This document shows, piece after piece, positions 33,943-42,801 of a stretch of 64,000 bases of DNA (positions within the stretch are counted from its first letter, which is position 1; every line of letters starts with the position of its first letter). The position numbers and the translations under genes are program-made. This DNA is from Parvularcula sp038749595 (GTDB lineage Bacteria; Pseudomonadota; Alphaproteobacteria; Caulobacterales; Parvularculaceae). Where the stretch lies: contig JBCDHW010000003.1 in NCBI GenBank assembly GCA_038749595.1, forward strand, positions 124,001 to 188,000, given 5' to 3'. A model generated the notes under the pieces. The model was given only the letters and a program-made list of their open reading frames with translations, was not told the origin of the DNA and did not search any database.

Positions 33943-34844
33943 AGCGCGAAAACGACGCGGCGATCCGCACCTCATGGACCGAAGGCGCTGATCCGCATAC
34001 GGATGATACCGAGTCGCTGAAAGAGCATCTCATCGAGGTGCACCGCCGCAATCCCGGCTTCACCGAAAGCTGCGCGGGACGATGCACCGATGCGGAGGGA
34101 AAAACCTCCTACGACTGGCTGTGCGACGTGGCTGTCGATGGCAAGGCTCAGCGTGTCCTCGACCTCGCATGCGGCAGCGGCTTTCTCCTCAATCTTTTGG
34201 CCAAGCGGATCCCCGCTGCCGAGGCGCTCGTTGGCGTTGATATGAGCGCCGCAGAACTCAGCCTCGCGCGCAAACGGTTGGACGGCGCCAACGTCACGCT
34301 TCACCAGGGGGTCGCGCAAAACCTCGCCTTCGCCGAGGCGGCCTCCTTCGACACCGTGCTGTGCCACTGGGCGCTGACCCTGATGGATCCCGTTGAGCCA
34401 GTCTTTCAAGAGATTGGCCGTGTCCTGACGAACGGCGGCACCTTCGCGGCGATCGTCGACGGCGACGCGGCCGAAGCGCCCGGCTATGACGCTGTCAACG
34501 ATCTCGTCTTTGCCCATGTCCGGGCTGAAGTCCCTTCGATCGGCGCGCGCGACCTCGGCGATCCACGGATCCGCAAGCCCGAAACGTTGAGCGCCCTCGC
34601 GCGCGCTCTTTTCCCCGACGCCCGCATTTCCACGCAAAACAGGGTCTTCACCCTACGCGGCGAAGCCCACATGCTGGCCGAAGAAGCCGTCGGCTTTTTC
34701 TACGCCGCGTTCGTGCTCTCGCCTCTCGCGCGGGCGGCTTTAACTGATCAGCTGGCAGATCTTCTCACCGCGCAGGCCGACGGTAACGTCCCCACATTCT
34801 CGCTGCCTGTATGCCGCCTTCTGGTCCGTGTACCGAGCACATAA
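33939..34844 (+). CDS. Class I SAM-dependent methyltransferase (operon gene 3)
   Basis: The 301-residue product starts at GTG 33939 inside the stop of the preceding gene. It has an N-terminal cap of about 60 residues (RTSWTEGADPHTDD), then RVLDLACGSGFLLNLLA at 72-88, VGVDMSAAELSLARKRL with the acidic ribose-binding residue, and FDTVLCHWALTLMDPVE. The fold is the common small-molecule methyltransferase type. It is clearly different in sequence from its neighbour, so two distinct methylations, or one methylation and one partner, are possible. The transcript probably ends shortly afterwards, since a non-coding gap follows. Confidence 0.85.
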   Translation: MKRENDAAIRTSWTEGADPHTDDTESLKEHLIEVHRRNPGFTESCAGRCTDAEGKTSYDWLCDVAVDGKAQRVLDLACGSGFLLNLLAKRIPAAEALVGVDMSAAELSLARKRLDGANVTLHQGVAQNLAFAEAASFDTVLCHWALTLMDPVEPVFQEIGRVLTNGGTFAAIVDGDAAEAPGYDAVNDLVFAHVRAEVPSIGARDLGDPRIRKPETLSALARALFPDARISTQNRVFTLRGEAHMLAEEAVGFFYAAFVLSPLARAALTDQLADLLTAQADGNVPTFSLPVCRLLVRVPST

Positions 34845-35078
34845 TGCCGCGGTAGAGAGCATCCGTACACAGCTAAACACCACACTGTGTTTTCGCTTAG
34901 CGTCCGCGTGCGCCATCAGCATACCGCGGGCCATCCCGCGCTGAACGAACCGCGACACCCCCAGCGAAAAGCACAGCTGTCCCCTGGGCGATCAACAAAC
35001 TCTGTGGCCTAATCAGCAATGTCGGACACGCACAACAACGCCCGGTCGGCGTACACCACCACTCGAAAGGAGGATCAC

Positions 35079-35945
35079 ATGACCCAGTCAAACTATACAT
35101 TGAAGTGTATCGAAAGGGCAGTTGATTTCATGTCGAGTGAAGCACAGAAGGGCCAAACACCAACATTGGAGCGCGTTGCCCAAGCCGCCGGGCTCTCAAA
35201 ATTCCATTTCAACAGGATCTACCGACTGGCGACGGGGGAGACACCGCAGGAGACCCTGACCCGTTTCAAGCTGTCTTTAGCCACGGAACAGCTGCGTGAC
35301 CCTAAAGCGTCTGTCACCGACGTCGCGTTCTCCGCTGGCTATGGCTCAAGCCAATCCTTCGCCAAAGCGCTGAAAAGAGTGCTTTCACAATCGGCCAGCG
35401 CGATCCGTCAGGACCAGGAGCGTCTCACGTCAGCAATCGCAGAATTATCCGTACCAAAATCGGATGACGGCAAAGCGCGCGCTGAACTCCGGGTGGAGAT
35501 CGCACAGATGACACCGTTCAAGGCAATTATGCTGCACACAGATGGAAGCTATCCCAATCTCAACGAAAACTACTGGGCGCTGTTCGAAGCGGCGGGAGAT
35601 CCATCCGTGGTCAGCGCAATTCTCGGCCAGCCCTACGGCGACATCGGGGGAGATCCGGTTGACACGCTACGCTTTGATTGCGGTTTGAAACTCCAGGAGA
35701 TTCCGGACGAATTGCCCGAAGCGATCGAAGTCCGCGAGCTTGAGGGCGGGGTCCACCTGCTGACCCGCCACATCGGAAGCTACGACCGGCTACCCGAAGC
35801 GATCGACCGTCTCTACCTCGCCGCATTGGCCCATGACGAGATCGAAATCCCCGACGAGCCGCTGCTCTTTCACTATCTCGACGATCCGGAGACCACGGAA
35901 GAAGCACAGCTTCGCACCGACCTCTACCTTCCCATCAAATATTAA
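35079..35945 (+). CDS. AraC-family regulator with GyrI-like effector domain
   Basis: The 288-residue protein starts at an ATG after a strong AAAGGAGGATCAC site; the longer frame is rejected. The N-terminal third is an AraC double helix-turn-helix: TLERVAQAAGLSKFHFNRIY and VTDVAFSAGYGSSQSFAKAL. A GyrI-like small-molecule-binding domain follows (from about 140, with DGSYPNLNENYWALF and VHLLTRHIGSYDRLPEAID). This is the architecture of Rob/SoxS-type multidrug or toxin sensors. It is followed 17 bases on by an exported SnoaL/NTF2-like protein, which may be its target or partner. Confidence 0.92.
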   Translation: MTQSNYTLKCIERAVDFMSSEAQKGQTPTLERVAQAAGLSKFHFNRIYRLATGETPQETLTRFKLSLATEQLRDPKASVTDVAFSAGYGSSQSFAKALKRVLSQSASAIRQDQERLTSAIAELSVPKSDDGKARAELRVEIAQMTPFKAIMLHTDGSYPNLNENYWALFEAAGDPSVVSAILGQPYGDIGGDPVDTLRFDCGLKLQEIPDELPEAIEVRELEGGVHLLTRHIGSYDRLPEAIDRLYLAALAHDEIEIPDEPLLFHYLDDPETTEEAQLRTDLYLPIKY

Positions 35946-35962
35946 ATCCGTAGGAGGATGAA

Positions 35963-36397
35963 ATGAAAATCTCAACTATTATCGCCGCATCAGTTTCCGC
36001 TCTGGCCCTCGTTCAACCATCGCAAGCGCGTGCGGAGAGTCAGGAGTTTATCGAGGCACTCTTCGCAGCGTTCAACAGCCATAACGTCGAGAAACTCAAA
36101 ACGTTCTATGCTGACGATGCCGTGGTGCACTCGCCGGAAAGCTGCGAGCCTACGGTCGGACGGGACGCGATTTCGGAGGGTTACGCCGCAATGTTCCAGC
36201 AAATTCCCGACGTCCACGACGCCCTCGAGCTTGTCGTCACCGAAGGCGAAAGAACCGCCGTAATCTTCACTGCATCCAGCCGTATTCCGGGCGCAGAGTT
36301 TGAGCTGCCGATCTCAGCATTCCTGACAATCAAAGACGGAAAGATCACCGAAGACCGTGTGTTCTTCAATTCCGACATGGAGCTAAACTGCAACTAA
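35963..36397 (+). CDS. Exported SnoaL/NTF2-like protein
   Basis: The 144-residue protein has a signal peptide (MKISTIIAASVSALALVQPS, cut near ARAES). A compact cone-shaped NTF2-like domain follows: FIEALFAAFNSHNVEKLKTF, then YADDAVVHSPESCEPTVG, GRDAISEGYAAMFQQIPD and ITEDRVFFNSDMELN. Members bind small hydrophobic ligands or act as isomerases; nothing here fixes an activity. A GGAGGATGAA ribosome site and a 17-base gap after the AraC-family gene indicate one operon. A hairpin terminator follows at 36421-36450. Confidence 0.85.
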   Translation: MKISTIIAASVSALALVQPSQARAESQEFIEALFAAFNSHNVEKLKTFYADDAVVHSPESCEPTVGRDAISEGYAAMFQQIPDVHDALELVVTEGERTAVIFTASSRIPGAEFELPISAFLTIKDGKITEDRVFFNSDMELNCN

Positions 36398-36420
36398 CTG
36401 CGCTGCTCCACCGAAGACAC

Positions 36421-36450
36421 AGCCCCGGACTTCACGGTCTGGGGCTCCTT
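36421..36450 (+). terminator. Probable terminator of the AraC/SnoaL operon
   Basis: AGCCCCGGAC (36421-36430) pairs with GTCTGGGGCT (36437-36446) around TTCACG with one G-U pair. The tail is short (CCTT), so strength is moderate. It sits 23 bases after the stop. Confidence 0.6.
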
Positions 36451-36709
36451 GTCGATAAATCCGCCCGAACCTGTCCGCGACTTCCTCGCCGGCAAAGATC
36501 CCACTGCCTTCCAACAGCCCGCGCCTGCTCAGTGCGACGCCACAGTCGTCAAGCCTCAGTGCAGCGTTCGCCTACCGCTCCGAGTGGGGGAGGCCTCACG
36601 GATCAAGTCACTTAAGATCCGTATACACCTGCTCAACGGCCGCATCGATGGAGCATGCCAACTGAGCTCTGCGCGAGCCATTGGCCTCGCACCGTGGTAA
36701 GCTGTCGCC
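36451..36709. other. Non-coding gap before the beta-propeller protein gene
   Basis: About 260 bases with no convincing gene. A frame at 36449-36700 is open but Pro/Arg/Ala-rich without a ribosome site and looks like chance. The promoter of the next gene should lie here. Confidence 0.45.
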
Positions 36710-38065
36710 ATGTCAACGTTCAGCGCTTTCTTTGCTCTCGCCGCGTTCGCCGGTGGTCATTCCCCTGTCTTGGAAGAGCGGATCGATCTTTACGACCCGA
36801 GCCGAGGCGCCTTCCTGGGTTCAGAGGTGACGATCTTCGCCCGTGACGGTCGGCGCCTTCGCCAAGAGAACCGCGACGCAGGCGGAGCTTCGACCCTCAC
36901 CTTCCTGGTCGTCCACAACGAAGATGGACGCGAGGAGCGGGCAATCTACTTTGAGGGCTCTGATCCGACGCCGTGGACGGAGCAATTCACCTACACCGAA
37001 ACGCCGCCCCAGCAGACGATCACCTATTTCACCGAAGACGGCGAACCCGCAGACCGCACCGTCGTGACCCTCTCGCTGAACGGAAGGGAGCTCGCAAAAG
37101 AGTACTACCGGCCTGGCGGCGACCTTTACGGCCGCGAAAAGGTTCTTTGGCGGGACGACGGCACCCAAGAGGGCTGGGACTTTCGGTATACGGAACGCTC
37201 TGGTGGCGCATCCTTTCGCTATCGCTACGTCACCGAAGGGCCGGACTGGAAAGTGCGCGTCCGCAGCCGCGATGGCGAGGCTGAGCGAACAGAAGTCCGA
37301 ACACGGTTCTCGCCCGGTCCACAAAGTATACTCAGGTCCGCGGTGCCCTTCGCGCGGGGCATCGTATCCACCGATACAAGCGAAACATCAGTGTCCGCTA
37401 CATCGGACGGGAAAACCCTCGTCTTCGCGCGCTATAGCGATTGGGGGACGAAGTCAGCGTTTCTAGCAAGCTGGACCGACAATCAGTGGGCTGTGGAAAG
37501 CCTCACCGCTTTAGGCGCGATCTATAACCTGGCGATTGCGCCGGACGGGCGGTCGATCATCACCGCCTCAGAGAATGACGGCGCGCTCAAGCGCTATACG
37601 TTCAACGGCGCCACATGGGTGTACACCGACAATATCTCAGAGGAAATCGGCGCGACCGGAAGCTATCCGCAAATCACCAGCGTCGGCGATCTCATCTTTT
37701 ATGACCCGACCGGCAAAGACGGCGGCGGCCTCTACCGCGCGAAACAGACCACGCGCGGCTTTCTAAAGCCCGAACCCCTGTTCATTCCTTCCGTGGGCGT
37801 TGCATTCGACGGTTTCCTCGATGAACAGGGCGTGTTGTTCTTCACATGGTGCAAAACAGACAGCTGCGCCCGCAAGGAGGGCAATGGCGTCTACCGCCTC
37901 GACCCAGGAGCGACGAAACCCGTTTTGCTGCCTGCGATCGACTACGTCTGGGGGATCCAGCCGCTCGAGGCGTTGGGCCTTGTTCTGATGACGGACGGAG
38001 ACGACATCCTCGCGACCCCGCTCGACACGCTTTCGCCGCCTTCGGAACATCCGCCTACCGACTAA
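36710..38065 (+). CDS. Exported protein with WD40-like (PD40) repeat features
   Basis: The 451-residue product has a short hydrophobic N-terminus (MSTFSAFFALAAFAGG), probably a signal peptide. The first half is beta-rich with motifs such as YFTEDGEPADRTV. The second half has propeller-like repeats, for example SATSDGKTLVFARYSDWG, NLAIAPDGRSIITASENDG and DLIFYDPTGKDGGGLYR, which resemble PD40/TolB-type blades. There are no catalytic residues that I can identify. A role as a periplasmic binding scaffold is inference. It converges with the AraC regulator gene with a gap of 17 bases. Confidence 0.7.
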   Translation: MSTFSAFFALAAFAGGHSPVLEERIDLYDPSRGAFLGSEVTIFARDGRRLRQENRDAGGASTLTFLVVHNEDGREERAIYFEGSDPTPWTEQFTYTETPPQQTITYFTEDGEPADRTVVTLSLNGRELAKEYYRPGGDLYGREKVLWRDDGTQEGWDFRYTERSGGASFRYRYVTEGPDWKVRVRSRDGEAERTEVRTRFSPGPQSILRSAVPFARGIVSTDTSETSVSATSDGKTLVFARYSDWGTKSAFLASWTDNQWAVESLTALGAIYNLAIAPDGRSIITASENDGALKRYTFNGATWVYTDNISEEIGATGSYPQITSVGDLIFYDPTGKDGGGLYRAKQTTRGFLKPEPLFIPSVGVAFDGFLDEQGVLFFTWCKTDSCARKEGNGVYRLDPGATKPVLLPAIDYVWGIQPLEALGLVLMTDGDDILATPLDTLSPPSEHPPTD

Positions 38066-38082
38066 ATGCTGCCGCAGACAAC

Positions 38083-39132
38083 TTAGGCCGCTTCCCGCTC
38101 CGATTTCTTCTCTGTACGGAACGCGCCCGGCGTCATGCCCACTTGCGCTTTAAAGGCCCGGTTGAACGGACCAATTGAGCCAAACCCGCTGTCCATGGCG
38201 ATGACCAGGATCGCTTGGTCGTCATAGGCAGGATCGGCGAGCATCCGCTTGGCGTCGTCGATGCGGTAGCTGTTCACCATCTGGTTAAAGTTGGCAAAGC
38301 CCAGCCCGCGGGTGATGCCAAGGGAGACCTTGTACTCCGGCTGCCCCAGCCGCTCGGCCAGGCCCGCCACTTTCATCTCGGGGTCGCGGTAGAGGTGCTG
38401 GTCCGCCATCAGCCGGTGCAGCGTCGCGGTGATCGCCGGGTCGGCCTCGCCCTCGGCAGGCGCACGGCGCTTCTTGCGCGACGCTTCGTCGGGGAGGGGA
38501 TGGCGCAACCGGTACCACGTCGCCGCTGTTCCGCCAGCAAAGGCGATCGCCGCGCAGATCGCTTGGATCATGCTCTCCCGGTCAATGATCCCGGAAACCG
38601 CCAATGCGCCGCGCACCACCATGACCCCTGCAAAGAGCAGCCCGCCATAGCCAATCAAGAAGGCGAGCCGGAAACGCTTCTCCGCCGGTGTGTCGGCCAG
38701 GCGCGCACTCTCAATCGCTTCGAGCAACGTCAGGACCAGGACCGTTGAGCTTAAAAGTGAGCCCACCTGCCAGATCATCTCCACGGCCGGGTTGTCGGCA
38801 AAGCCCGCAGCGCTCGCGCCCCGCCCCGTCATCACCGCGATGAACAAAATCGCCACCAGCGCAACGGGCCAGACCTCGAATTCCTTCAGCGGCCGAAACA
38901 GCGCCCGCGACAACAGCCAAGCCCAGCCGCAGGTCACCGCGCTGATAAAGTGGAGGAAGCTTGTCACCCCCGGCGCGGTATCGCCAAGGACATAGGCGAG
39001 GGCAAAGGCCGCCGCCGACCCCGCGAACAGCGCCCAATAAATGACCATCGGCGAGGGCGCGCGCGCTGGGAGCAGGCCCGACCGGTTGGCCGCCGGCCCC
39101 GCCGCGGAGACTTCGCCCGTCATCAAGCCCAT
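38083..39132 (-). CDS. AraC-family regulator with polytopic membrane N-terminus
   Basis: The 349-residue protein has about seven hydrophobic helices in its first 240 residues (for example VIYWALFAGSAAAFALAYVL and EVWPVALVAILFIAVMTG). A cytoplasmic AraC DNA-binding domain follows: MKVAGLAERLGQPEYKVSLG and VIAMDSGFGSIGPFNRAFKA. Such membrane-embedded AraC regulators are known in alphaproteobacteria and are thought to sense an envelope signal. It is divergent from the DUF2306 gene across about 160 bases, so it likely controls that gene, which is inference. I chose ATG 39132, after an AGGAAAGG site; the longer frame is possible. Confidence 0.87.
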   Translation of the reverse strand: MGLMTGEVSAAGPAANRSGLLPARAPSPMVIYWALFAGSAAAFALAYVLGDTAPGVTSFLHFISAVTCGWAWLLSRALFRPLKEFEVWPVALVAILFIAVMTGRGASAAGFADNPAVEMIWQVGSLLSSTVLVLTLLEAIESARLADTPAEKRFRLAFLIGYGGLLFAGVMVVRGALAVSGIIDRESMIQAICAAIAFAGGTAATWYRLRHPLPDEASRKKRRAPAEGEADPAITATLHRLMADQHLYRDPEMKVAGLAERLGQPEYKVSLGITRGLGFANFNQMVNSYRIDDAKRMLADPAYDDQAILVIAMDSGFGSIGPFNRAFKAQVGMTPGAFRTEKKSEREAA

Positions 39133-39293
39133 AGGCCGCGCCTTTCCTGCTCGCTCCCCAACGTAGGGACCGAAACCTTCACCGTCGATGGATGATCGCG
39201 CCGCAATTCGTTGGCCGATCGCCAAATCGATAAGACGGCTGGCCGTTTTCCCAGCAATTTCAGCGCTCCCACCCTCAGAAAAGGAGCCTGTTT

Positions 39294-40115
39294 ATGCTTG
39301 CCCCATCTGCCCCCGTCGGCGCCGTTGCCGGGCACCGTTTCCTGACCCGCACCGCCACCGCTTGGTTTTTGGTCGCTCTGGTCGGGCAGGTGGCGTTCAT
39401 CATCTACACGTTCGGCTTCTACGGGCCGCGCACCTTTTCAGGGGAGTGGCACCGGTGGAACGATGCGCAGCTGATCACAGGCTTCGTCGACGGTGACCCC
39501 CTCGGCAACGCGGTGTTCGCGAGCCACGTGCTCCTTGCCGGAGTGATCACCTTGGGCGGTATCTTCCAGCTGATTCCCTGGCTGCGGCGCCGCGCGACGT
39601 GGCTCCACCGGCTCAACGGGCGGATCTTTGTGGTGACCGCCTATCTGATGGCGATTGGCGGGTTGGCCGCCACTTGGGGCCGCGGCTCCTACCTCTCGGT
39701 GATCTCCGCCGTTGCCGTCAGCCTTAACGCCGCGATGATCCTTGCCTTTGCCACCATGGCGCTGCGCCGGGCGATGCAAGGCCGGATTGCCGAGCACGAG
39801 CGCTGGGCCATGCGGCTCTTTATGGCCTGCAACGGCGTCTGGTTCTTCCGCCTCGCCCTGATGGCGTGGATCCTGATCAACCAAGGCCCCCGCGGGATGA
39901 ACGACACCCTCTCTGGGCCAGCCGACATCGCGCTGCAGTTCGGGAGCTTTCTGATGCCGTTCGTGGTGCTGGAACTCTATCAAGCGGCCAAGCGAAGCCC
40001 GATGGCCCTGCCCAAGCGCGCAGTGTCGACCGTGATCATCGCTGCCATCGTCATCACCGGCCTTGGCATCTTCGGCACGTCAGCCTTCATGTGGCTCCCG
40101 CGGCTGATGCTCTAA
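39294..40115 (+). CDS. DUF2306 family membrane protein
   Basis: The 273-residue product has about seven to eight transmembrane segments. Family features include HVLLAGVITLGGIFQLIPWL with a histidine inside the helix, then TWLHRLNGRIFVVTAYLM and HERWAMRLFMACNGVWFFR, where paired histidines and arginines could bind haem or a quinone. DUF2306 has no assigned role; haem binding is inference from the histidines. An AAAGGAG site precedes the ATG. It is divergent from the AraC-type regulator. It ends in a four-base stop overlap (CTAA) with the CarF-like gene. Confidence 0.87.
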   Translation: MLAPSAPVGAVAGHRFLTRTATAWFLVALVGQVAFIIYTFGFYGPRTFSGEWHRWNDAQLITGFVDGDPLGNAVFASHVLLAGVITLGGIFQLIPWLRRRATWLHRLNGRIFVVTAYLMAIGGLAATWGRGSYLSVISAVAVSLNAAMILAFATMALRRAMQGRIAEHERWAMRLFMACNGVWFFRLALMAWILINQGPRGMNDTLSGPADIALQFGSFLMPFVVLELYQAAKRSPMALPKRAVSTVIIAAIVITGLGIFGTSAFMWLPRLML

Positions 40116-40780
40116 GCCAAGGCGAGGCGCCCACCGCCCAAAGCGAACCGGCGCTTGATCGTGTAGGTGAGCGCGCAAGCCACCCGCCGCGCGCGGCTCA
40201 GCCAGCGGCGGCCGAGCATCGGATGGTCATAGGCCTCGCGGTCTGTGCGTGGCTTGATGCCCGTCAGCCCTTCGACGAGACCCTCGATGACCCGGAACAC
40301 CCGCAGGCCATCCAGCGTCGGGTTCACCGCATTGGTGATGGTGCAATAGTGCGTATTGAAACCCCGCCGGTGATGGGCCCAATGGTGCTGCGCGGTCTGC
40401 AGGACCTTCACTTCCTGGAGCCAACGCACAACGCGGGGCACCTCGCCAGGCTTGAGGTGCGCCCAGCGATGGGTCTCGCCCGCCATCGCGCCCACCACCA
40501 GCGCCGTCACCGACACCACATTGAGCCAGCCCGCCAAGGCAAACCCGCCCGCGACTACTGCCAACACCGCGAAAACCCCGCGGTTGCGCTTCCAGAAGCC
40601 TGCTTTCGTGAACTTCAGCGGGTCATCGTGGTGGACAATGTTGGGTTCAATCAGCGCCTTACCGATGATCGGCCATTTCGGATCGCCATACGTATCCTCG
40701 AACCAATGAACGACACCGCTGATCACGTCAGCCAACACGATCCCCAGCAGAACCTGGGCCACCACCTCTGAAACGCTCAT
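40112..40780 (-). CDS. CarF/Kua-like lipid desaturase (plasmanylethanolamine desaturase type)
   Basis: The 222-residue protein contains the histidine-rich lipid desaturase domain of TMEM189/CarF/FAD4 proteins. Features: VVHWFEDTYGDPKWPIIGK with H25, then NIVHHDDPLKF (H50, H51), GETHRWAH (H104, H108) and the double motif QHHWAHH plus HYCTITN (H132, H133, H136, H137, H144). Two hydrophobic segments separate the clusters. Bacterial CarF makes the vinyl-ether bond of plasmalogens using oxygen; the same activity here is inference, since FAD4-like members desaturate other lipids. The start follows AAGGGAGCG. It is antisense to, and slightly overlaps, the DUF2306 gene end. Confidence 0.85.
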   Translation of the reverse strand: MSVSEVVAQVLLGIVLADVISGVVHWFEDTYGDPKWPIIGKALIEPNIVHHDDPLKFTKAGFWKRNRGVFAVLAVVAGGFALAGWLNVVSVTALVVGAMAGETHRWAHLKPGEVPRVVRWLQEVKVLQTAQHHWAHHRRGFNTHYCTITNAVNPTLDGLRVFRVIEGLVEGLTGIKPRTDREAYDHPMLGRRWLSRARRVACALTYTIKRRFALGGGRLALA

Positions 40781-40934
40781 GATCGCTCCCTTCGCGTTGG
40801 CAAAAACGTGTGGAGCCTGCTCACGCACCGCCACCTAATGTTTCGTCATGTTTCAGTGCGTGAGTTTCATCACCACCCGTTCACGTCCCGCGCTAGGCAG
40901 GGTGGGCTCTGCGTGCTAAGTGTCGTTAACGATT

Positions 40935-42137
40935 ATGAAGACGGGGGCGGTGATGGCCGATCTTCTGACGCAAATTTCGGCAATTTTCGCCACGCCTATG
41001 GGGCGGGGCGTGCTTGCTTTCGCCGTGCTCTCACTGCTTGTCGTGGTGCTCATCGGGTTCTGGGGCATTCTCCGCTTGCCGCGCATTGGCGGCGCCATGG
41101 CCGACACGTTTGAGACCGAACCGCCGAAGGTTCTCGGCCCCCGCATCGCCCGCGCCAGCTCTGAGGATGGCTTCGGGGAGGAACGACCTGCCTATTTCCG
41201 TAACGCCATGATGATCATCATCGCGGTCGGGTTCGGCTTCATCCTCACCTTCACGGCCCGCGTCGTGAACGGTCAGACCACAGCCATAAAGTTGGCCAGC
41301 GCCGCTGAAGGCCCGTCGGTCGAAAACTACCTCAACCGCGTCGGCATTGGCGGCGATATCGCGCAAACTGTGTCGATGCCCACCGGCGATGATGGCATTT
41401 CCCGCCACGCCCAGGTTGTGACTTACTGCAAACCGTCGGGTTCCTTGACCGACCGCTTCGTCGAAGTCTGCGAAGGCGGTGCCGCTGTCCGCCTCGACCT
41501 GATGCGGCTCAGCTACGAGGGCACCTTCGTCCTCAAGCCGACGTGGGAAGTGGCCGCCCCGACCTTCGTCTCCTCGCAAAGCCACGCTGCGCCCTTTGGC
41601 TTCGCTGGGGATGTGACCTTCGCGGCCCCTGAAACGGTCAGCGCGCCTGAATATGACGGGTACCTCGTCATCGGTGTCGCGCCCGAAGGTGAAGCGGACG
41701 TCGCCGCCGATCGGGCCCGGGCGCTGCGCGACTTTGCAATCCGCAAACTGTCCGGTGGTGACCGCGCCCAATGCCTGAGTGAGGAGCGGGTCTACACCGC
41801 AACGGCAACGTTCAACGAAGACAGCGTCGCGGCGCTCGCCGATCAACGCGCTGCGCTCGCGGTGCTCGAACGCGCTGCGCGCAGCGGCACGGCAGCCGAT
41901 CGCGAAGCCTATGAAAAGGCCGCCGCTGATCTGGCGCAGGCGGAATTTCTGTTTTCGGAAGACCCGGCGCCCTTGGTCATCGGCATCAGCACCGATCCGT
42001 ATAGCTCCAATCCCGACGCCGATATGGTTGCCGCTTCTGAGCGGTTCCTCGCCTCCTACGGCGCAGCGCTGCAGCTCAAGGATGCGTCAGCCGTCTCATC
42101 CATGCGGGTCTGCGCACGCGGCGGCGTTGCTCGTTGA
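40935..42137 (+). CDS. Membrane-anchored protein of unknown function
   Basis: The 400-residue protein has two N-terminal membrane segments, RGVLAFAVLSLLVVVLIGFW and (after a basic loop) AMMIIIAVGFGFILTFTARV. A large soluble, probably periplasmic domain follows, rich in Ala, Asp and Glu. Motifs such as VTYCKPSGSLTDRFVEVCEG contain a cysteine pair. I do not recognise a family. The exact start is unclear: ATG 40935 or 40953 and GTG 40920 are possible, none with a strong ribosome site. The stop overlaps the GST start (TTGA), so the two are coupled. Confidence 0.7.
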   Translation: MKTGAVMADLLTQISAIFATPMGRGVLAFAVLSLLVVVLIGFWGILRLPRIGGAMADTFETEPPKVLGPRIARASSEDGFGEERPAYFRNAMMIIIAVGFGFILTFTARVVNGQTTAIKLASAAEGPSVENYLNRVGIGGDIAQTVSMPTGDDGISRHAQVVTYCKPSGSLTDRFVEVCEGGAAVRLDLMRLSYEGTFVLKPTWEVAAPTFVSSQSHAAPFGFAGDVTFAAPETVSAPEYDGYLVIGVAPEGEADVAADRARALRDFAIRKLSGGDRAQCLSEERVYTATATFNEDSVAALADQRAALAVLERAARSGTAADREAYEKAAADLAQAEFLFSEDPAPLVIGISTDPYSSNPDADMVAASERFLASYGAALQLKDASAVSSMRVCARGGVAR

Positions 42138-42745
42138 GCCGGGCAACGCTTTTCGGCTCCCGCACCTCCCCTTACGTCCGCCTCGCACGGCTCGTCATCG
42201 TCCGCGCTAACGCTGAAGCGGCCGTCAGCTTCGAAGTCTCCGCGCCGTTCGATGATGCCCACCGCGCCAAAAACCCCCTCGGCAAAGTCCCCGCATTGCA
42301 GGTCCACGACGGCCCCTTGCTGGCCGAGACCAGCCTCATCGTCCGCACGATCAATGGGTGGGGCACAGATGATCTGTTCCCAGAGGATCCCGCCGCGCGG
42401 CTCCAGGCGGAGGCGGATCTCGCCATGCTCCTCGGCGTCCTCGACCTCGGCGTTGCGTACTTCCTCGAGACCCAGCGCCCTAAAGAGGCCCAGTCCAAAC
42501 ACTGGCTCGACCGGCGCCTTGAAGGGATCCGCGCCGCGCTCCCCTATATCGACGCCATCGCCAAGCGCGCTGTGGACCATCAAGGCGGCATCACCGCTTT
42601 AGCCCTCGCCGTCACCACCGATTGGCTCAGCTTCCGCTTGAGCGACGCCGTCTCGTGGAACGACCGGTGCCCGGCCGCCGCGGCGCTGACCGACACGCTC
42701 TTGGCCCAGCCCGACATCGCCGCGACTGACCCGCGCGCGGCCTAG
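42134..42745 (+). CDS. Glutathione S-transferase family protein
   Basis: The 203-residue product has a thioredoxin-like N-terminal half: ATLFGSRTSPYVRLARLVIV, then NPLGKVPALQVHDGPLLAET with the cis-proline (KVPAL) and glutathione-binding ETS. A helical C-terminal domain follows (LEGIRAALPYIDAIAK, SFRLSDAVSW). It starts with TTG overlapping the previous stop. The active residue is probably Ser10 near the N-terminus. The substrate is unknown. xthA follows after 56 bases in the same direction. Confidence 0.87.
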   Translation: MSRATLFGSRTSPYVRLARLVIVRANAEAAVSFEVSAPFDDAHRAKNPLGKVPALQVHDGPLLAETSLIVRTINGWGTDDLFPEDPAARLQAEADLAMLLGVLDLGVAYFLETQRPKEAQSKHWLDRRLEGIRAALPYIDAIAKRAVDHQGGITALALAVTTDWLSFRLSDAVSWNDRCPAAAALTDTLLAQPDIAATDPRAA

Positions 42746-42801
42746 CGCACGGTCGAGAGAAACCGCTCCCCCTCGCGCCCCGTTTCCTCTATGCGCCGCG
42801 G

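Noticed and set aside
34880..34910. Hairpin AAACAC/GTGTTT as terminator of the methyltransferase operon
   Set aside because: Only six weak pairs with a short U-run, too little to annotate.
36449..36700. 83-codon plus-strand frame before the propeller-protein gene
   Set aside because: Follows a terminator hairpin, has no ribosome site and its composition looks random.
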